Part shown: positions 39,352 to 41,012 of the stretch, in pieces | Layout: each line of letters begins with the position of its first letter | Position numbering within the stretch: the stretch's first letter is position 1 | DNA from: Propionicimonas sp. | GTDB lineage: Bacteria; Actinomycetota; Actinomycetes; Propionibacteriales; Propionibacteriaceae | DNA length: 41,012 bases | Direction: 5' to 3' | NCBI GenBank assembly: GCA_027492575.1 | Contig: JAPUEM010000048.1 | Span: forward strand, 15,796 to 56,807 | The notes under the pieces: model-generated | Database searches by the model: none | What the model saw: only the letters and a program-made list of their open reading frames with translations | Told to the model about the DNA's origin: nothing | Translations under genes and position numbers: made by a program

Positions 39352-40278
39352 GTGACCGCAACTCGCCGCACCGTCCTCGCCGTCCCGGGCTCTTCCGACC
39401 GCTTCATCGCCAAGGCGCGGGGCCTGGGTGTCGACGCGCTCTTCCTCGACCTGGAGGACGCGGTCGCGCCCGCGGTGAAGGTGGAATCCCGGGCCCGGAT
39501 CGTCGAGGCGCTGAAGACCGGGGAGTTCGCGGCGCCGCTGCTCACCGTCCGGGTGAACGGCTGGGAGAGCCCGTGGACCTACGGCGACGTGATCGAGGTG
39601 GTGACCGGCGCCGGGGCGCGCATCGACGCGCTGGTGCTGCCCAAGACGCAGTCGGCCGCGCAGGTGCAGGCCCTTGATCTGCTGCTGACCCAGGTCGAGC
39701 ACACCGCCGGCCTGCCGATCGGCCGGATCGGCCTGGAGGTGCAGATCGAGGACGCCGTCGGGCTGCTGCATGTCAACGAGATCGCCGCCGCCAGCCCCCG
39801 ATTGGCGAGCCTGGTCTTCGGCCCCGGCGACTTCATGGCCAGCCTCGGCATGGGTGGGCTGAACGTCGGCGCGCAGCCGGCCGGCTACCCGGCGGACGCC
39901 TTCCACCACGTCCTGATGTCGATCCTGGTCGCCGCCCGCGCCCACGGGCTGCAGGCGATCGACGGACCCTTCGTCGCGATCCGCGACGTCGAGGGTTTCC
40001 GGCGCTCGGCCGAACTCAGCGCCGCGTTGGGCTACGACGGAAAATGGGTGCTTCACCCGGCACAGGTGGAGGCCGGCAACGAGGTCTATTCGCCCCGTCC
40101 AGCGGACTTCGAACGGGCGTTGCGCATCCAGAGGGCCTATGCCGAGGCCACGGCGCTCGCCGGTGGTGCAGTGGGTGCGATCGTGGTGGACGATGAGATG
40201 GTGGACGAGGCCGGGGTTAAGCTCGCTGCGGCGATCGTGGCCCGTGGTCGCGCGGCCGGAATGGAGATGAGCCGATGA
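39352..40278 (+). CDS. CitE-like CoA-ester lyase (HpcH/HpaI family)
   Basis: A 308-aa Mg2+-dependent lyase-type TIM barrel. Visible blocks are RTVLAVPGSSDRFIAKARGL, GVDALFLDLEDAVAP, LLTVRVNGWESPWTYGDV, LEVQIEDAVGLLHVNEIA (conserved metal Glu) and LVFGPGDFMASLGM (metal Asp), with GKWVLHPAQVEAGNEVYSP near the end. No citD or citF is present, so it is not a citrate lyase subunit; relatives cleave malyl-, methylmalyl- or citramalyl-CoA. Overlaps the next gene by 4 nt (ATGA). Confidence 0.88.
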   Translation: MTATRRTVLAVPGSSDRFIAKARGLGVDALFLDLEDAVAPAVKVESRARIVEALKTGEFAAPLLTVRVNGWESPWTYGDVIEVVTGAGARIDALVLPKTQSAAQVQALDLLLTQVEHTAGLPIGRIGLEVQIEDAVGLLHVNEIAAASPRLASLVFGPGDFMASLGMGGLNVGAQPAGYPADAFHHVLMSILVAARAHGLQAIDGPFVAIRDVEGFRRSAELSAALGYDGKWVLHPAQVEAGNEVYSPRPADFERALRIQRAYAEATALAGGAVGAIVVDDEMVDEAGVKLAAAIVARGRAAGMEMSR

Positions 40279-41012
40279 GCCAGCAGAATCCTCGCTTGAC
40301 CGACGTCTTCAAGCTGGAGTTCCCGCAGTCGATCGGCGTCTTCGGCAGCTACGAGGAGGCGCAGAAGGCGGTCGACTACCTGGCCGACGCGCAGTTCCCG
40401 GTGCAGAACCTGGCCATCGTCGGCACCGACCTGCGCTCGGTCGAGCGGGTGCTCGGCCGCCGCACCTGGGGCACCGTGATCGGCCAGGGGGTGCAAAGCG
40501 GCATCTCGACCGGCCTGATGGTCGGCCTCATCATGCTGCTGTTCACCCAGGCGCCGAACTTCCTCGCCCTCTTCGCCTCCGCGTTGGCGATTGGCATCGT
40601 GATCGGCATCGCCTTCGCCGCGCTCGGCTACTGGATGAGCCAGGGCAAGCGCGACTTCACCTCGGTGAGCCGGACGATCGCCACCCGCTATGAGCTCCTC
40701 AGCGAGCACAAGGTCGCCGGCCAGGCTCGTGACCTGCTGGCCAACCTGCCCGGTGCTCGCGCCGCCCAGTTCGCGCCGCAGCCCGGCTACCCGGTGCCGC
40801 AGGGCTATCCGCAGCCCGGCTACCCACAGCCTGGCTACCCGCCGCCCGGCTATCCGCAGCCCTACCCGCCCCAGCCGCCCTACGGCCAGCCCTACCCGCC
40901 GCCCGGCTGGACGCCTGAGGCGCAGCAACCCCCGTCCGGCCACTCAGGGCTGGGCTACCCGCCCGAGCCCCAGCAGCCACCGTCCGTCCCCACCCCGGAT
41001 GAGCCCAAGCAG
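40275..41012 (+). CDS. General-stress-protein-17M-like membrane protein, Pro-rich tail (partial)
   Basis: The gene starts at ATG 40275, overlapping the lyase stop (ATGA), and is still open at the window end after 246 codons. The N-terminus resembles the GSP17M-type domain: FPQSIGVFGSYEEAQKAVDY, FPVQNLAIVGTDLRSVERVL. A central hydrophobic stretch makes two helices (GISTGLMVGLIMLLF and FASALAIGIVIGIAFAALGY). From about residue 170 the tail is low-complexity Pro/Gly/Tyr/Gln, with GYPQP-type repeats, then PPEPQQPPSVPTPDEPKQ. The domain's function is unknown; stress induction in Bacillus relatives gave the name. The true C-terminus is not visible. Confidence 0.82.
   Translation, partial: MSQQNPRLTDVFKLEFPQSIGVFGSYEEAQKAVDYLADAQFPVQNLAIVGTDLRSVERVLGRRTWGTVIGQGVQSGISTGLMVGLIMLLFTQAPNFLALFASALAIGIVIGIAFAALGYWMSQGKRDFTSVSRTIATRYELLSEHKVAGQARDLLANLPGARAAQFAPQPGYPVPQGYPQPGYPQPGYPPPGYPQPYPPQPPYGQPYPPPGWTPEAQQPPSGHSGLGYPPEPQQPPSVPTPDEPKQ
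40771..40914 (+). repeat. GYPQP-type coding repeats
   Basis: Imperfect tandem 12-15 nt units encoding GYPQP, GYPPP and YPPQP inside the preceding gene. This is a low-complexity Pro/Tyr/Gly coding repeat, likely a disordered extension. The units vary in third positions, so recent slippage is not obvious. Confidence 0.8.

Noticed and set aside
39352-40278. Citrate lyase beta subunit
   Set aside because: The fold matches CitE, but no citD, citF, citC or citG genes are near; a stand-alone CoA-ester lyase is more likely.
40771-40914. Possible CRISPR-like or tandem DNA array
   Set aside because: Units are 12-15 nt, in frame, and encode GYPQP repeats; there are no unique spacers.

Overview
The window is about 70% G+C (42 of 60 bases in the sampled stretch 9301-9360) and reads as an actinobacterial chromosome, most likely Propionibacteriaceae or a close relative. 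Supporting signs are GTG/TTG starts, many apparently leaderless genes with a TANNNT box 6-8 nt before the start codon, an actinobacterial-type seven-iron ferredoxin joined to dapC, GT4-type glycogen synthase divergent from glgC, a DUF3117 protein, and the order dapD/dapE - LOG - DivIVA-like - DUF3117 - glgA/glgC - O-methyltransferase - tatB - MgtE_N/CBS - DUF1003 - mrp. As I recall it, this order follows the Mycobacterium tuberculosis Rv1201c-Rv1234 region with rearrangements. The genus call is inference.

Layout. 1-2628: start of a divergent RmuC-like gene, M18 aminopeptidase, YchF ATPase. 2629-3945: a small accessory patch of lower G+C with an unknown protein, an orphan HigA-type antitoxin that seems to keep only the first codons of a lost higB, and a 71-aa coupled protein. 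4037-14129: CorA transporter, a membrane protein behind a possible leaderless 19-codon ORF, YdcF-family protein, pullulanase, transketolase, EamA transporter, VanW-family wall protein. 14145-18869: Gfo/Idh/MocA oxidoreductase divergent from a sugar ABC importer (binding lipoprotein plus two permeases, no ATPase), then a small membrane protein. 19055-20472: fdxA-dapC. 20469-24620: the most unusual locus, with two paralogous exported WG-repeat-like proteins placed head to head, one a lipoprotein co-transcribed with an orphan PstS-like lipoprotein, and a REP-type inverted pair between them. 24626-28214: unknown membrane-anchored protein, lysozyme-like protein overlapping dapD, and dapE divergent from dapD. 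28269-34602: LOG protein, DivIVA-like protein, DUF3117, glgA/glgC, GH20 hexosaminidase, O-methyltransferase. 34700-41012: dapA, tatB, MgtE_N/CBS protein with DUF1003 partner, second REP pair, mrp, a four-arm palindromic element, a CitE-like lyase, and a stress protein cut by the window end.

How the genes work together. Four genes of the succinylase route to diaminopimelate and lysine are present (dapA, dapC, dapD, dapE), with cell-wall genes around them (lysozyme-like protein overlapping dapD, VanW protein, YdcF). Glycogen synthesis (glgC, glgA) and debranching (pulA) occur in separate transcription units. Sugar uptake, transketolase and GH20 complete a carbohydrate theme. Seven convergent pairs occur; six have stop codons from 4 nt overlapping to 18 nt apart, and only the DUF3117/glgA pair has a clear terminator between. 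No tRNA, rRNA, CRISPR array, insertion sequence or prophage was seen, and no gene-free stretch exceeds 300 nt.
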